A stretch of 64,000 bases of DNA from contig NZ_JAUTAJ010000004.1 of assembly GCF_030818485.1 (NCBI RefSeq), positions 1,219,001 through 1,283,000 of the forward strand, written 5' to 3'. Position 1 is the stretch's first letter. Every line of letters begins with the position of its first letter. This DNA is from Pseudoroseomonas cervicalis (GTDB lineage: Bacteria > Pseudomonadota > Alphaproteobacteria > Acetobacterales > Acetobacteraceae). The position numbers were made by a program, and so were the translations under genes. The notes beneath the pieces were generated by a model that worked only from the letters and a program-made list of their open reading frames with translations, ran no database searches and was not told where the DNA came from. Below are positions 16,229-24,070 of this stretch, in pieces.

Positions 16229-18397
16229 ATGTCGATGTCCCTGGCCCCTCCCACGGCGAATGATGCGGGCCCGCTCGGCCCCTGGCGGCGGCTCGGCCTG
16301 CTGCTGGGCGGCCTGGCGGCGGCGGTGGTGCTGGGCGTGCTCGCCCTGCAGTTGGCCGCCGACCGGCGCGATGTGCTGCAGCGGGCGCAGCTGGCGCTGA
16401 CCGCCTGGTCCGCCGTGCTGGCCGATCGCAGTGCCAGCCAGCTGCGCGGGCTGGAGCAGGCGCTGGCCAGCCTGGCCGAGCTGCCCTCGGCCGAGATCCC
16501 CACCGCCCTGGCGCTGCGCGAGTCGCTGCTGCCCCCCGGCGTCGCGCTGCTGGTGCTGCCGCCGGGCGCCGCGCCGCTGGCCACGCCGCGCGCCGCCGCC
16601 TATCTCGCCGGCTTCGAGCGCGGCGCGCTGGAGGCGCTGCGGCGCCAGGCGGCGGGAGCGCCGCCCGGCCTCGGCCAGCCGCTGCGCGCCACCATCGGGC
16701 CGCTGCTGCCGCTGTGGCGCGGCCTGCCCCAGGGCGCGCTGGCCATCGCCCTGCTGCCGTTGCGCAGCATCGAGGGCGGCTATGCGGCGCTGGATCTGCC
16801 GGAGCGCATCCAGGTGGCGCTGCTGGATGCCGAGGGGCGGCTGCTGGCGGCGCATCCGGCCCGCCCGGCCGGGCTCGGCCAGGCCTGGCCCGGGCTCGAC
16901 GCCGCCGCCGTGCTGCAGGCCAGCCCGCTCTCCTGGTCCGGCCGCCTGGCCGCCCTGCCCGGCGAGGGCGCGGCCGGCGGCGCGCCGCTGAAGGCGGTGG
17001 CGACCGCCCTGCCCGGCCTGCCGGCGCTGCTGCTGACGGCGCGCAGCGAGGCCGCCATCCTGGCCCCCTGGCGGCACCAGGCGCGCTGGAGCCTGGCGCT
17101 GGCCGCGCTGGCGCTGCTGACCGCGGCGGTGGCCGGGCTGCTGCTGCTGCGCCAGGCGGAGCGGCAGCTGGCGGCGCGGCGCGACGCGACGCGCCGGCTG
17201 GACGCGGTGGCGGCCGGCGCCGCCGGGCTGACCACGCTGGACCTGCAGGCGCTGCTGGGGCGGCTGGCGCCGCTGGCGCGCCAGGCGGCCGATGCGCGCA
17301 TGGCCATCCTGCTGCTGCGCGGCGCGCCGCCGGCGGTCAGCCTGGCCGAGCGGCATGGCCTTTCCCCCGACCAGCAATCCCGCCTGCTGGCGCTGGCCGC
17401 CGAGCCGGCGCTGCAGGGGGCGGAGGCGCCGGTCGCCCTGCCGGCCCTGCCCGGCAGCGCCCTGCCCGATGCGCTCTGCCTGCCGCTGCGCGGCGTCGGC
17501 GGCACGCCGCTCGGGCTGATGCTGCTGGTGGCCGGCGCGACCCCCTTCGGGCCGCAGGACCGCGAGGCGCTGGTGCCGCTGGCCCGCATGGCCGAGGGCG
17601 CGCTGCACCACCGCGCCCGCTTCGAGGCGATGCTGGCCGCGCTGCGCCGCGAGGAGGCCGGCCATGCCCGCGCCACCACCGCGCTGGACGCGCTGGAGGA
17701 GCCGGTGCTGCTGGCCGACCTCACCTGGCAGGTGGTGCTGGCCAACCGCGCCGGCCGTGCCCTGCTGCCTGCCAGCGCCCCCGGCGGCGCGCCGCCCGGC
17801 CTGTGGCAGGCCTGCCCCTGCCTGGCGGCGCCGGAGCCCTTCGCCGCGCTGCAGCGCGTCGCCGCCAGCGGCGCGCCGGCGCGGCTCCGCCTGGCCCTGC
17901 CGCAGGGCGGCGAGGCGCTGCTGCGCGCCTGGCCGGCCGGCGAGGGCGTGGCGCTGAGCCTGCAGCCTCTGCCGCAGCCGGCCCTGCCCGCCCCTGCCGC
18001 CCCGGAGGCGCCGCCGCCCCCCGCGGCGCGGCCGGCGCATCTGCTGCTGGTCGAGGATGAGGATCCGCTGCGCGACCAGCTGGCGGCCACGCTGCGCGGC
18101 CTGGGCTATGCGGTGACCGCCGTGCCGGACGCGCCGGCGGCGCTCGGCGCCCTGGCCGAGGGCGCGGCGCCGGACCTGCTGCTGGCCGATGTGGTGCTGC
18201 CCGGCGGCATGAGCGGCGTCGGCCTGGCGCGGGCGATGCGCAGCACCCGGCCGCAGCTGCCGGTGCTGCTGATCTCGGGCTTCGCCGCCGGCCTGGCCGA
18301 GGCGCCGGACGCGCTGCCGCTGCTGCCCAAGCCCTGCCCGCTGCCGCAGCTGCAGCGCCGGCTGCAGGAGCTGCTGGTCCCGCGCACAACGATATGA
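16229..18397 (+). CDS. Membrane receptor with GAF-like region and C-terminal receiver, no kinase core
   Basis: A 722-residue protein. Residues about 25-45 and 285-308 are membrane helices bracketing a periplasmic domain of about 240 residues resembling dCache sensors of histidine kinases. A GAF-like domain (about 330-460) and a PAS-like stretch (about 480-590; LDALEEPVLLADLTWQVVLANRAGRALL) follow. A Pro/Ala linker leads to a receiver domain (about 607-720) with VEDEDPLR, phospho-acceptor Asp654 in LLLADVVLP, Ser in LLISGF and Lys in LPKP. No HisKA or HATPase motif occurs between them, so it cannot autophosphorylate as a normal hybrid kinase. It is followed 39 bp later by an HD-GYP gene and may control it. 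Domain limits are estimates. Confidence 0.75.
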   Translation: MSMSLAPPTANDAGPLGPWRRLGLLLGGLAAAVVLGVLALQLAADRRDVLQRAQLALTAWSAVLADRSASQLRGLEQALASLAELPSAEIPTALALRESLLPPGVALLVLPPGAAPLATPRAAAYLAGFERGALEALRRQAAGAPPGLGQPLRATIGPLLPLWRGLPQGALAIALLPLRSIEGGYAALDLPERIQVALLDAEGRLLAAHPARPAGLGQAWPGLDAAAVLQASPLSWSGRLAALPGEGAAGGAPLKAVATALPGLPALLLTARSEAAILAPWRHQARWSLALAALALLTAAVAGLLLLRQAERQLAARRDATRRLDAVAAGAAGLTTLDLQALLGRLAPLARQAADARMAILLLRGAPPAVSLAERHGLSPDQQSRLLALAAEPALQGAEAPVALPALPGSALPDALCLPLRGVGGTPLGLMLLVAGATPFGPQDREALVPLARMAEGALHHRARFEAMLAALRREEAGHARATTALDALEEPVLLADLTWQVVLANRAGRALLPASAPGGAPPGLWQACPCLAAPEPFAALQRVAASGAPARLRLALPQGGEALLRAWPAGEGVALSLQPLPQPALPAPAAPEAPPPPAARPAHLLLVEDEDPLRDQLAATLRGLGYAVTAVPDAPAALGALAEGAAPDLLLADVVLPGGMSGVGLARAMRSTRPQLPVLLISGFAAGLAEAPDALPLLPKPCPLPQLQRRLQELLVPRTTI

Positions 18398-18436
18398 TGC
18401 CCCCCGCCCGGGCCATGGCCGCATGATGCCGATGCC

Positions 18437-19213
18437 GTGAGCCACAGCATGACCCTCGACGCGGCCGGCGCGGCCGCCCCGCCCCTCGACCCGCCGCCCG
18501 GCCCCTCCGCGGGCCAGCCCTCCGCCCCGCCCTGGCAGGATGGGCTGACGCGGCAGAGCCTGCGCCTGCTGGCGGCGCTGCGCCGGCACCACCCGCCGAC
18601 CGCCGACCATTCGGTGCGGGTCGCGACCGTGCTGCTGGCGATCCGCGCCCGCCGGCCCGAGGCGCTGGGGGAGCCCGCCCGGGTCGCCGCCGCCGGGCTG
18701 CTGCATGATCTGGGCAAGCTGTTCCTGCCGGTCGGGCTGCTCGAATCCGACCGCCGCCTGACCGAGGCGCAGATGCGCCGCATGCGCGCGCATCCCGAGA
18801 CGGGGGCGGAGACGCTGGCGGCGCTGGGCTTCCCGGCCGATGTCGTCGCCGTGGCGCGGCATCACCATGAACGCTGGGACGGCGCCGGCTATCCGCAGGG
18901 CCTGGCCGGCACCGCCCTGCCGCCGCTGGTGCGCGCCGCCTGCGTCGCCGATTCGCTGGTGGCGATGATCGAGCCCGGCCGCGCCTATCGCCGGCATCTC
19001 GACCTGCCGGCGGCGCTGCGCGAGATCCGCGCCTGCGCCGGGCGGCAATTCGACCCGGCCTATGCGGCGCTGATGACCGATGATCTGGCGCCGGCGCTGG
19101 AGGCGGGGCTGGGGCTGGAGGAGGCGCCGCCGCGCTGGCGCGCGGCGATGGCGGGGCAGCTGCCCTCGCCCCTGCTGGAGCACGCGCTGGGCCTGCCGCC
19201 CGGGCCGCGCTGA
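18437..19213 (+). CDS. HD-GYP domain protein (probable cyclic-di-GMP phosphodiesterase)
   Basis: A 258-residue cytoplasmic protein starting at GTG 18437. After about 35 proline-rich residues comes an HD-GYP domain: HSVRVATVLL, LLHDLGKLFLP (His90-Asp91), RMRAHPETGAE, HHHERWDGAGYPQGLAG (the GYP motif) and FDPAYAALM. HD-GYP enzymes hydrolyse cyclic-di-GMP; all metal ligands visible to me are kept. No receiver domain is attached, unlike many HD-GYP response regulators; the upstream gene ends in a receiver, so the pair may be a split system. Downstream is a cluster of 14-bp repeats. Confidence 0.85.
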   Translation: MSHSMTLDAAGAAAPPLDPPPGPSAGQPSAPPWQDGLTRQSLRLLAALRRHHPPTADHSVRVATVLLAIRARRPEALGEPARVAAAGLLHDLGKLFLPVGLLESDRRLTEAQMRRMRAHPETGAETLAALGFPADVVAVARHHHERWDGAGYPQGLAGTALPPLVRAACVADSLVAMIEPGRAYRRHLDLPAALREIRACAGRQFDPAYAALMTDDLAPALEAGLGLEEAPPRWRAAMAGQLPSPLLEHALGLPPGPR

Positions 19214-19254
19214 GGCCCGGCTTCGGGGCTCGGCGCCTGCCGCTCAGCGTCCGA

Positions 19255-19308
19255 CGATCAGGGCCCGGCGATCAGGGCCCGGCGAACAGGGGGGCGATCA
19301 GCGCCCGC
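19255..19308. repeat. 14-bp tandem repeat reaching the stop codon of the exported protein
   Basis: CGATCAGGGCCCGG occurs twice in exact tandem (19255-19268, 19269-19282), followed by a degenerate unit and a fourth, CGATCAGCGCCCGC (19295-19308), which contains the minus-strand stop codon of the next gene. Each exact unit carries the same TGATC, so the stop region itself was duplicated. Confidence 0.65.
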
Positions 19309-19984
19309 CAAGGCCGGGGATCAGCCCCGGCGGCAGGCCCTGCGGCAGCGACACCGGCTGGTAGCCCGGCGGCACCTGGAAGCGCGCCGGGTCCTGCGGG
19401 CCGTAAGTCACCTGCAGCGCCTCCAGGCTGCCGCTCTTGCCGTCATGCGTGCCGCTGGCGCGCAGCGCCACGCCATCCGGCGTCAGGCAGATCTCGCCCT
19501 GGCCCTCGCGCGCGGTGACGCGCCAATTGTCGCAGCGCAGCCCGGCCACGGTGGCGCTGCCGGCGCGCTCCATGCGGGCGCCGGGCGGCAGCTGGTCCAG
19601 CATCGGGATCGGCCCCTGGCCGGGCATGCGCACCACCATGCGGGTGGCGTCGATCACCATCTGCGCCCGCCCCGCGGGCACATCGGCCAGGATCCAGCCC
19701 GGCAGGCCCGGCGGCTCCACCCGCAGCCGCTGCTGCGCGGCCAGCCAGGCGGCCGGCACCTGCTGCGGCCCCTGATTGCCGCCCTGCACCCGGTAGAGCA
19801 CGGCGACGTCGCGCGCCGGGCGCAGCCGCGCGGGGGCGGTGTCGGCCACCGCCGGCGGCCCGGCGAGCAGCAGGCCAGGCAGCAGCGCGGCGGCGATGAC
19901 CCCGGCCTGGCGGGAAAAGGCCTGGCAGGAAAAGGCGGGGCGCGAAAAGCCGGGGCGGGAGGAAGCGGGGCGGCGATGCGGCAT
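19298..19984 (-). CDS. Exported protein of unknown function with a repeat-built N-terminus
   Basis: A 228-residue protein I cannot assign. Residues 1-30 are an unusual arginine/serine/phenylalanine stretch built from pentapeptides ([20 protein letters not shown]), followed by a hydrophobic signal-peptide core ([14 protein letters not shown]) and a cleavage-like site AVADTA. The mature part contains [35 protein letters not shown] and GLRCDNWRV, a pattern similar to periplasmic proteins that read out a bound ligand (DUF4412-like), but this is weak. ATG at 19984 has GGAGGAA upstream. The 15-bp repeats that encode its N-terminus are described separately. Confidence 0.7.
   Translation of the reverse strand: MPHRRPASSRPGFSRPAFSCQAFSRQAGVIAAALLPGLLLAGPPAVADTAPARLRPARDVAVLYRVQGGNQGPQQVPAAWLAAQQRLRVEPPGLPGWILADVPAGRAQMVIDATRMVVRMPGQGPIPMLDQLPPGARMERAGSATVAGLRCDNWRVTAREGQGEICLTPDGVALRASGTHDGKSGSLEALQVTYGPQDPARFQVPPGYQPVSLPQGLPPGLIPGLGGR
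19904..19978. repeat. 15-bp tandem repeat inside the signal peptide coding region
   Basis: Five 15-bp units: GGCCTGGCGGGAAAA, GGCCTGGCAGGAAAA, GGCGGGGCGCGAAAA, GCCGGGGCGGGAGGA and AGCGGGGCGGCGATG. On the minus strand they encode five pentapeptides just before the hydrophobic core of the signal peptide of the exported protein. Confidence 0.75.
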
Positions 19985-20119
19985 CGGGGTTCCTCCGGCG
20001 GCCATCTCGGCCAGGGATGGGCAACTGGAGCGGGGCCGGTGGCTTGCGCGGCCGCGCCGCCGGCCGCAGGCTGGCCGCCAAGGCTGTTCAAGGCCCATGA
20101 CATGATGGAAGGACACTCC

Positions 20120-20869
20120 ATGAGCAAGATCGCCGTGGTCACAGGCGCGGGAAGCGGAATCGGGCGCGCCGCCGCGCTGGCGCTGCTGGGCGCCGGCTGG
20201 CAGGTGGCGCTGGCCGGCCGCCGGGCGGAGGCGCTGCAGGAGACCATCGACGCCGCCGGCGAGGCCGCCCCGCGCTGCCTGGCGGTGCCCACCGATGTCG
20301 GCGACGCGGCCTCGGTGAAGGCGCTGTTCGCCGCCGTCGAGGCGAAATGGGGCCGGCTGGACCTGCTGTTCAACAATGCCGGGCGCGGCAGCCCCTCGGT
20401 CGATTTCGACGAGATCAGCGACGAGGATTGGTTCGGCGTGGTGGCGGCGAATCTGCACGGCGCCTTCCTCTGCGCGCGCGAGGCCTATGCGCTGATGAAG
20501 CGGCAATCGCCGCGCGGCGGGCGCATCATCAACAATGGCTCGATCAGCGCGCATGCGCCGCGCCCGGGCTCGGCGCCCTACACCGCCACCAAGCACGCCA
20601 TCACCGGGCTGACCAAGTCGCTCAGCCTGGATGGGCGGAAATGGGACATCGCCTGCGGCCAGATCGATGTCGGCAATGCCGCGACGCCGATGACCGAGCG
20701 CATGATTCGCGGCGTGCCGCAGCCCAATGGCAGCATGCTGGCCGAGCCGCGCATGGATGTGGCGCATGTCGGCGAGACGCTGCTGCACATGGCGTCGCTG
20801 CCGCTGGATGCGAATATCCAGTTCGTCACCGTCATGGCGACGAAGATGCCCTTCATCGGCCGCGGCTGA
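20120..20869 (+). CDS. Short-chain dehydrogenase/reductase (SDR)
   Basis: A 249-residue classical SDR. The Rossmann start [15 protein letters not shown] carries the TGxxxGxG cofactor motif; NNAG is present; the catalytic Ser lies in [13 protein letters not shown] and the YxxxK motif in [10 protein letters not shown]. Substrate and preferred cofactor cannot be told; an arginine-containing AGRRAEAL after the second strand suggests NADP. Start ATG 20120 preceded by GGAAGGA. It stands alone, ended by a strong intrinsic terminator, and is convergent with the Bug-type binding protein gene. Confidence 0.9.
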   Translation: MSKIAVVTGAGSGIGRAAALALLGAGWQVALAGRRAEALQETIDAAGEAAPRCLAVPTDVGDAASVKALFAAVEAKWGRLDLLFNNAGRGSPSVDFDEISDEDWFGVVAANLHGAFLCAREAYALMKRQSPRGGRIINNGSISAHAPRPGSAPYTATKHAITGLTKSLSLDGRKWDIACGQIDVGNAATPMTERMIRGVPQPNGSMLAEPRMDVAHVGETLLHMASLPLDANIQFVTVMATKMPFIGRG

Positions 20870-20888
20870 GCCGGGGGCTTCGGCGGCA

Positions 20889-20916
20889 GGGGGCGGGAGG
20901 GATCCCGCCCCCTTTT
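20889..20916 (+). terminator. Intrinsic terminator after the SDR gene
   Basis: GGGGGCGGGA pairs perfectly with TCCCGCCCCC across a GGGA loop and is followed by TTTTCG: a classical Rho-independent terminator for the plus strand. Confidence 0.85.
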
Positions 20917-20920
20917 CGCG

Positions 20921-21934
20921 TCAGTCCACCTGGGCGCCGGAGCGGCGCACCACCTCCGCCCAGCGGGCGATGTCGCGCTCCTGCACGGCGCGGAACTGGG
21001 CCGGCGTGGTCAGGGTGGAGGGGGTGATGCCCTGGGTGTCGACCAGCCACTGCCGGAATTCCGGCGCGGTGATGATCTTCTGGATCTCGGCATTCATCCG
21101 CGCCTGGATCGGCTCCGGCAGGCCGGGGGGCGCGAAGATGCCGTACCAGGTGCTGCTGTCGAAGCCGGGCAGGCCGCAGGCCTCGGCCACCGTCGGGACG
21201 TTGGGCAGGGCCGGCAGGCGCTGCGCCGTGGTCACCGCCAGGCCGCGCACCTGGCCCTGCTGGATATAGCCGATGGCCGGGCCGGACTGGTTGAAGAACA
21301 GGTCGACATCGCCGGCCAGCAGCGCGGTCTGCGCCCCCGGCTGGCCGCGGAAGGGCACATGCACCAGGTCGAGCCCGGCCACCTGGGCGAATTGCGCGCC
21401 GGCCAGATGGGTGGAGGCGCCATTGCCGGTGGAGGCGTAGTTCAGCGCCCCCGGCCGCGCCCGCGCCGCCTGCACCAGATCCTGGCAGCTGGCGAATTGC
21501 GGCCGCTTCTCCGGGCTGACGGTCAGCACATTCGGCACATCGCCCAGATGCGCGATCGGCGTGCTGTCCTTCACCGGGTCGAAGGACAGGTTGCGGTAGA
21601 GGCTGGCATTGATGGCGTGGGTGCCGGCCGTGCCGAAGAGGAAGAGATAGCCATCCGGCCGCGCCTTGGCGACCAGGTCGCTGGCGATGTTGCCGCCGGC
21701 GCCGGTGCGGTTGTCCACCACCACCGGCACGCCCAGGGCGCGGGTCAGCGGCTCGGCCAGCTTGCGGGCATAGATGTCGACGCCCGAGCCATTCGGGAAG
21801 CCGCCCATGATGGTGATGGGGCGGTTCGGCCAGGGGGCCTCCTGCGCCTGGAGCGGCTGCGGGGCGAGAGCAGCCAGGAGCGGGGCCAGCAGCATGCCTG
21901 CCAGGCCGCCGAGAAGCGCGCGACGTGTCGTCAA
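20921..21934 (-). CDS. Bug-family (TctC-like) periplasmic solute-binding protein
   Basis: About 337 residues. A signal peptide with a twin-arginine-like start (TTRRALLGGLAGMLL) is followed by the Bug-family pattern: WPNRPITIMGGFPNGSGVDIYAR, VVVDNRTGAGGNIASDLVAKA RPDG, HVPFRG, GDVDLFFN, LPNVPTVAEAG-like PNVPTVAEACGLPGFD and WYGIFAPPGLP. These proteins bind carboxylates or aromatic acids for tripartite tricarboxylate transporters, and many are orphans with no transporter nearby, as here. I prefer the TTG at 21934, which has GGTGGAGG five bases upstream; the GTG at 21946 lies before that site. Confidence 0.88.
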   Translation of the reverse strand: MTTRRALLGGLAGMLLAPLLAALAPQPLQAQEAPWPNRPITIMGGFPNGSGVDIYARKLAEPLTRALGVPVVVDNRTGAGGNIASDLVAKARPDGYLFLFGTAGTHAINASLYRNLSFDPVKDSTPIAHLGDVPNVLTVSPEKRPQFASCQDLVQAARARPGALNYASTGNGASTHLAGAQFAQVAGLDLVHVPFRGQPGAQTALLAGDVDLFFNQSGPAIGYIQQGQVRGLAVTTAQRLPALPNVPTVAEACGLPGFDSSTWYGIFAPPGLPEPIQARMNAEIQKIITAPEFRQWLVDTQGITPSTLTTPAQFRAVQERDIARWAEVVRRSGAQVD

Positions 21935-22018
21935 GGGAACCTCCACCGATGCGGGCGAAGGCTAGCCTCGCCCGGCACCGGCGGAAAACCCGCTGCCGCC
22001 CCGGAATGTTGCGCCGGG

Positions 22019-22774
22019 CTACGCGCCGCGCAAATCCTGTAGGCAGCGCGGCACCAGCGCGCCCAAACCAATGGCATGGCCGGCCAGCTGCTGGCGGATC
22101 TGCAGCGCCTGCAGCCGCGAGGCCTCCTTGGTCAGATCCGTATCCTCAAGTGCGCCCATCGCCTCATTCTCATGGTCGAGCCGTTCGAGATTCATCGCCA
22201 GCTGCGCCTCGACCTGGCGGCGCTCCAGCGTGAAGCTGTCGCGCGCCTCGTCGACCGCCATGCGCACCCGCTCGAAATGCGGCAGGTTCTGCATCGCCTC
22301 ACGCCGGTCGGTCGGCGCGCGCGGCAGCAGCCCGGCGATGCCGTCCATGCGCTGCAGCGAAAGCGCCAGGCCGCTTTCCGGATCCGGCTGGCCCTGCAGC
22401 AGCATGGCGCCGACATTGCGGGAGGCGGCCAGCAGCGCCAGGATCTCATGGAAGGCGTGGCGGTAGCGCAGCACCGCCGGCTCCCAGGAGCTTTCGGGCA
22501 GGCTGGTCTCGCAGAGCAGGTTCAGCACCCGCCCGGCCTCATCCGTCAGCAGGGCGACATCGTCCATCACCTGGCCGATGACATCGAGCAGCGCCTTGGC
22601 GCTGCTGAGCTGCCGCCCGGTGTTGAGCAGCTGGTCGAGCTCCGCCAGATGACCCGGCGCCGGGCCGATCGGCGCCGGCCCCGCGCTGGCCAGGGCCGCG
22701 CCGAGGCCCGCCAGCCCCGCCGGCATCATCCCGGCCGGGCCGCCCGGCCGCGAGGAGGATGTGTCCATTGCCAT
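22019..22774 (-). CDS. Protein with a flagellin-C-terminus-like end
   Basis: A 251-residue, helix-rich, soluble protein. The last 45 residues (DTDLTKEASRLQALQIRQQL, then AGHAIGLGALVPRCLQDL) resemble the C-terminal D0/D1 helix of flagellins, where DxDxAxExxxL...QxLxQ...A...A is conserved. The N-terminus lacks the matching flagellin D0 helix and is instead Gly/Pro/Ala-rich (residues 1-45), followed by helices such as NTGRQLSSAKALLDVIGQVMDD. It could be a divergent flagellin, a FlgL-like junction protein or an unrelated helical protein. No other flagellar gene is in the window. ATG 22774 chosen because upstream in-frame sequence is low complexity. Confidence 0.45.
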   Translation of the reverse strand: MAMDTSSSRPGGPAGMMPAGLAGLGAALASAGPAPIGPAPGHLAELDQLLNTGRQLSSAKALLDVIGQVMDDVALLTDEAGRVLNLLCETSLPESSWEPAVLRYRHAFHEILALLAASRNVGAMLLQGQPDPESGLALSLQRMDGIAGLLPRAPTDRREAMQNLPHFERVRMAVDEARDSFTLERRQVEAQLAMNLERLDHENEAMGALEDTDLTKEASRLQALQIRQQLAGHAIGLGALVPRCLQDLRGA

Positions 22775-22953
22775 GGTCGTCTTTCCCTTCAGCCGTTGCC
22801 GGCCGGCCCATCCTGGTCGGTTGCTCCGCGGCGCCCCGGCCCGCCCTGCGGCGTGCCCGGCCCCTGCCCGGCCATTGCGCCACTCTGCCGGGAAAAGGCT
22901 GAAGGAAGGATGAAGGCCACGCAGCATGCCGCGTGGAGGGGGCCGGAGAACGG

Positions 22954-22983
22954 AAAACCCCCGGCGCCTCGCGGCGCCGGGGG
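22954..22983 (-). terminator. Intrinsic terminator after the cold-shock-domain gene
   Basis: An 11-bp perfect stem CCCCCGGCGCC/GGCGCCGGGGG (22958-22983) with a four-base loop, followed on the minus strand by TTTTCCG. Confidence 0.8.
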
Positions 22984-23010
22984 TTCCCGAAACCCAGCCG
23001 GAAGGGCGGA

Positions 23011-23802
23011 TCAGCCCTTCAGGATGACGGCCTGGCGGCCGCGCTGGCCCTGGCGGACCTCCAGGGAGAGCTTCTCGCCCTGCTGGACATCCTGCTTGCC
23101 GGCGCGCTGCAGCACGGAGGAGTGCAGGAACACATCGGCCCCGCCATCATCCGGGGTGACGAAGCCGAAGCCGCGCACCTGGTCGAACCACTTGACGGTG
23201 CCGGAGACCGACTCGGTCGGGCCACCCTCGTCACGGCCGCCGAAATCGCGGCGCGGCGGACGGTCGCCGAAGCTGCGCGGGGCGCCGAAGCCGCCGCGAT
23301 CGCCACCGCCGAAGCCGCCACGGTCGCCGAAATCGCGACGCGGCGGACGGTCGCCGAAGCCACCGCCGAAGCCGCCCGGGGCGCCGAAATCACGGCGCGG
23401 CGGACGGTCGCCGAAGCCACCGCCGAAGCCGCCGCGGTCGCCGAAGTCACGGCGCGGCGGACGGTCGCCGAAATCGCGGCGCGGCGGACGATCGCCGAAG
23501 CCGCCACGGTCGCCGCCGAAGTCGCGGCGCGGGCGGTCACCGGCCGGCGCGCCCGGGCCCAGCTTCCGCTCGAAAATCTTGGTGACCAGCCGGCGGCCCT
23601 GGCGGTCCGTGCCGATCTCGCAGACCAGCTTGTCGCCGGTCTCGGGCGGCTCAATTCCCGCCTCGGTCAGGGCCGAGGCGTGGAAGAACACGTCCTGGCC
23701 GTCCGGGCCCAGCACGAAGCCGAACCCCTTGCGGCCGTTGTACCACTTGACCTCGGCCTCGATGGCCCCGGCGCTGCCCTGCGAATCGTTATCCGGAAGC
23801 AC
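23011..23802 (-). CDS. Double cold-shock-domain protein with RG/FG-rich repeat linker
   Basis: A 263-residue protein with two cold-shock domains: residues about 14-76 (EVKWYNGRKGFGFVLGPDGQ, DVFFHASAL) and about 198-262 (GTVKWFDQVRGFGFVTPD, DVFLHSSVL). Both keep the RNP1-like KGFGF/RGFGF and RNP2-like VFFH/VFLH motifs that bind single-stranded RNA or DNA. Between them lie about 115 residues of repeats: DRPPRRDFG occurs five times (plus one DRPRRDFG) with DRGGFGGG spacers, an arginine/glycine/phenylalanine-rich disordered linker. Start is GTG 23802 with GGA 11 bases upstream. Likely an RNA chaperone; such RG/FG linkers can drive RNA-dependent condensation (inference). Confidence 0.88.
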   Translation of the reverse strand: MLPDNDSQGSAGAIEAEVKWYNGRKGFGFVLGPDGQDVFFHASALTEAGIEPPETGDKLVCEIGTDRQGRRLVTKIFERKLGPGAPAGDRPRRDFGGDRGGFGDRPPRRDFGDRPPRRDFGDRGGFGGGFGDRPPRRDFGAPGGFGGGFGDRPPRRDFGDRGGFGGGDRGGFGAPRSFGDRPPRRDFGGRDEGGPTESVSGTVKWFDQVRGFGFVTPDDGGADVFLHSSVLQRAGKQDVQQGEKLSLEVRQGQRGRQAVILKG

Positions 23803-24016
23803 TGCGTCTTATATCCGTAAAAGTGTGCGACCCCGCGGGATGCAGGACCGGCGCACATATCCTCGCACCCCCGGGCTGCGAATGCTAGTCGAATCGATGC
23901 GGTTCGGCAGGGAGAGCACGCAATATCTGCGCGCGATCCGCATGAGGGGGCCCCTGCCCCGTCTCAGGGCCGGCCCGGAGCCTCCTCCTACCCCGCCGGG
24001 CGGCGCGGAGGCCAAC

Positions 24017-24047
24017 AAAAAGCGCGGCGGGGTCGCCCCCGCCGCGC
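24017..24047 (-). terminator. Intrinsic terminator after the molybdenum hydroxylase operon
   Basis: GCGCGGCGGGG (24022-24032) pairs with CCCCGCCGCGC (24037-24047); read on the minus strand it is followed by a run of five T. It ends the three-gene unit whose last stop is at 24071. Confidence 0.85.
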
Positions 24048-24070
24048 CGTGTCGGTCGCCGCCGCGGGGC

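Noticed and set aside
15101..19183. A 1360-residue open frame on the minus strand opposite the GH8, receptor and HD-GYP genes
   Set aside because: It is a glutamine/arginine/glycine-rich shadow of strongly coding plus-strand frames; long antisense frames are common at this GC content.
23250..23560. CRISPR-like repeats in the cold-shock gene
   Set aside because: The repeats are in frame with the protein, encode DRPPRRDFG units and lack regular unique spacers.
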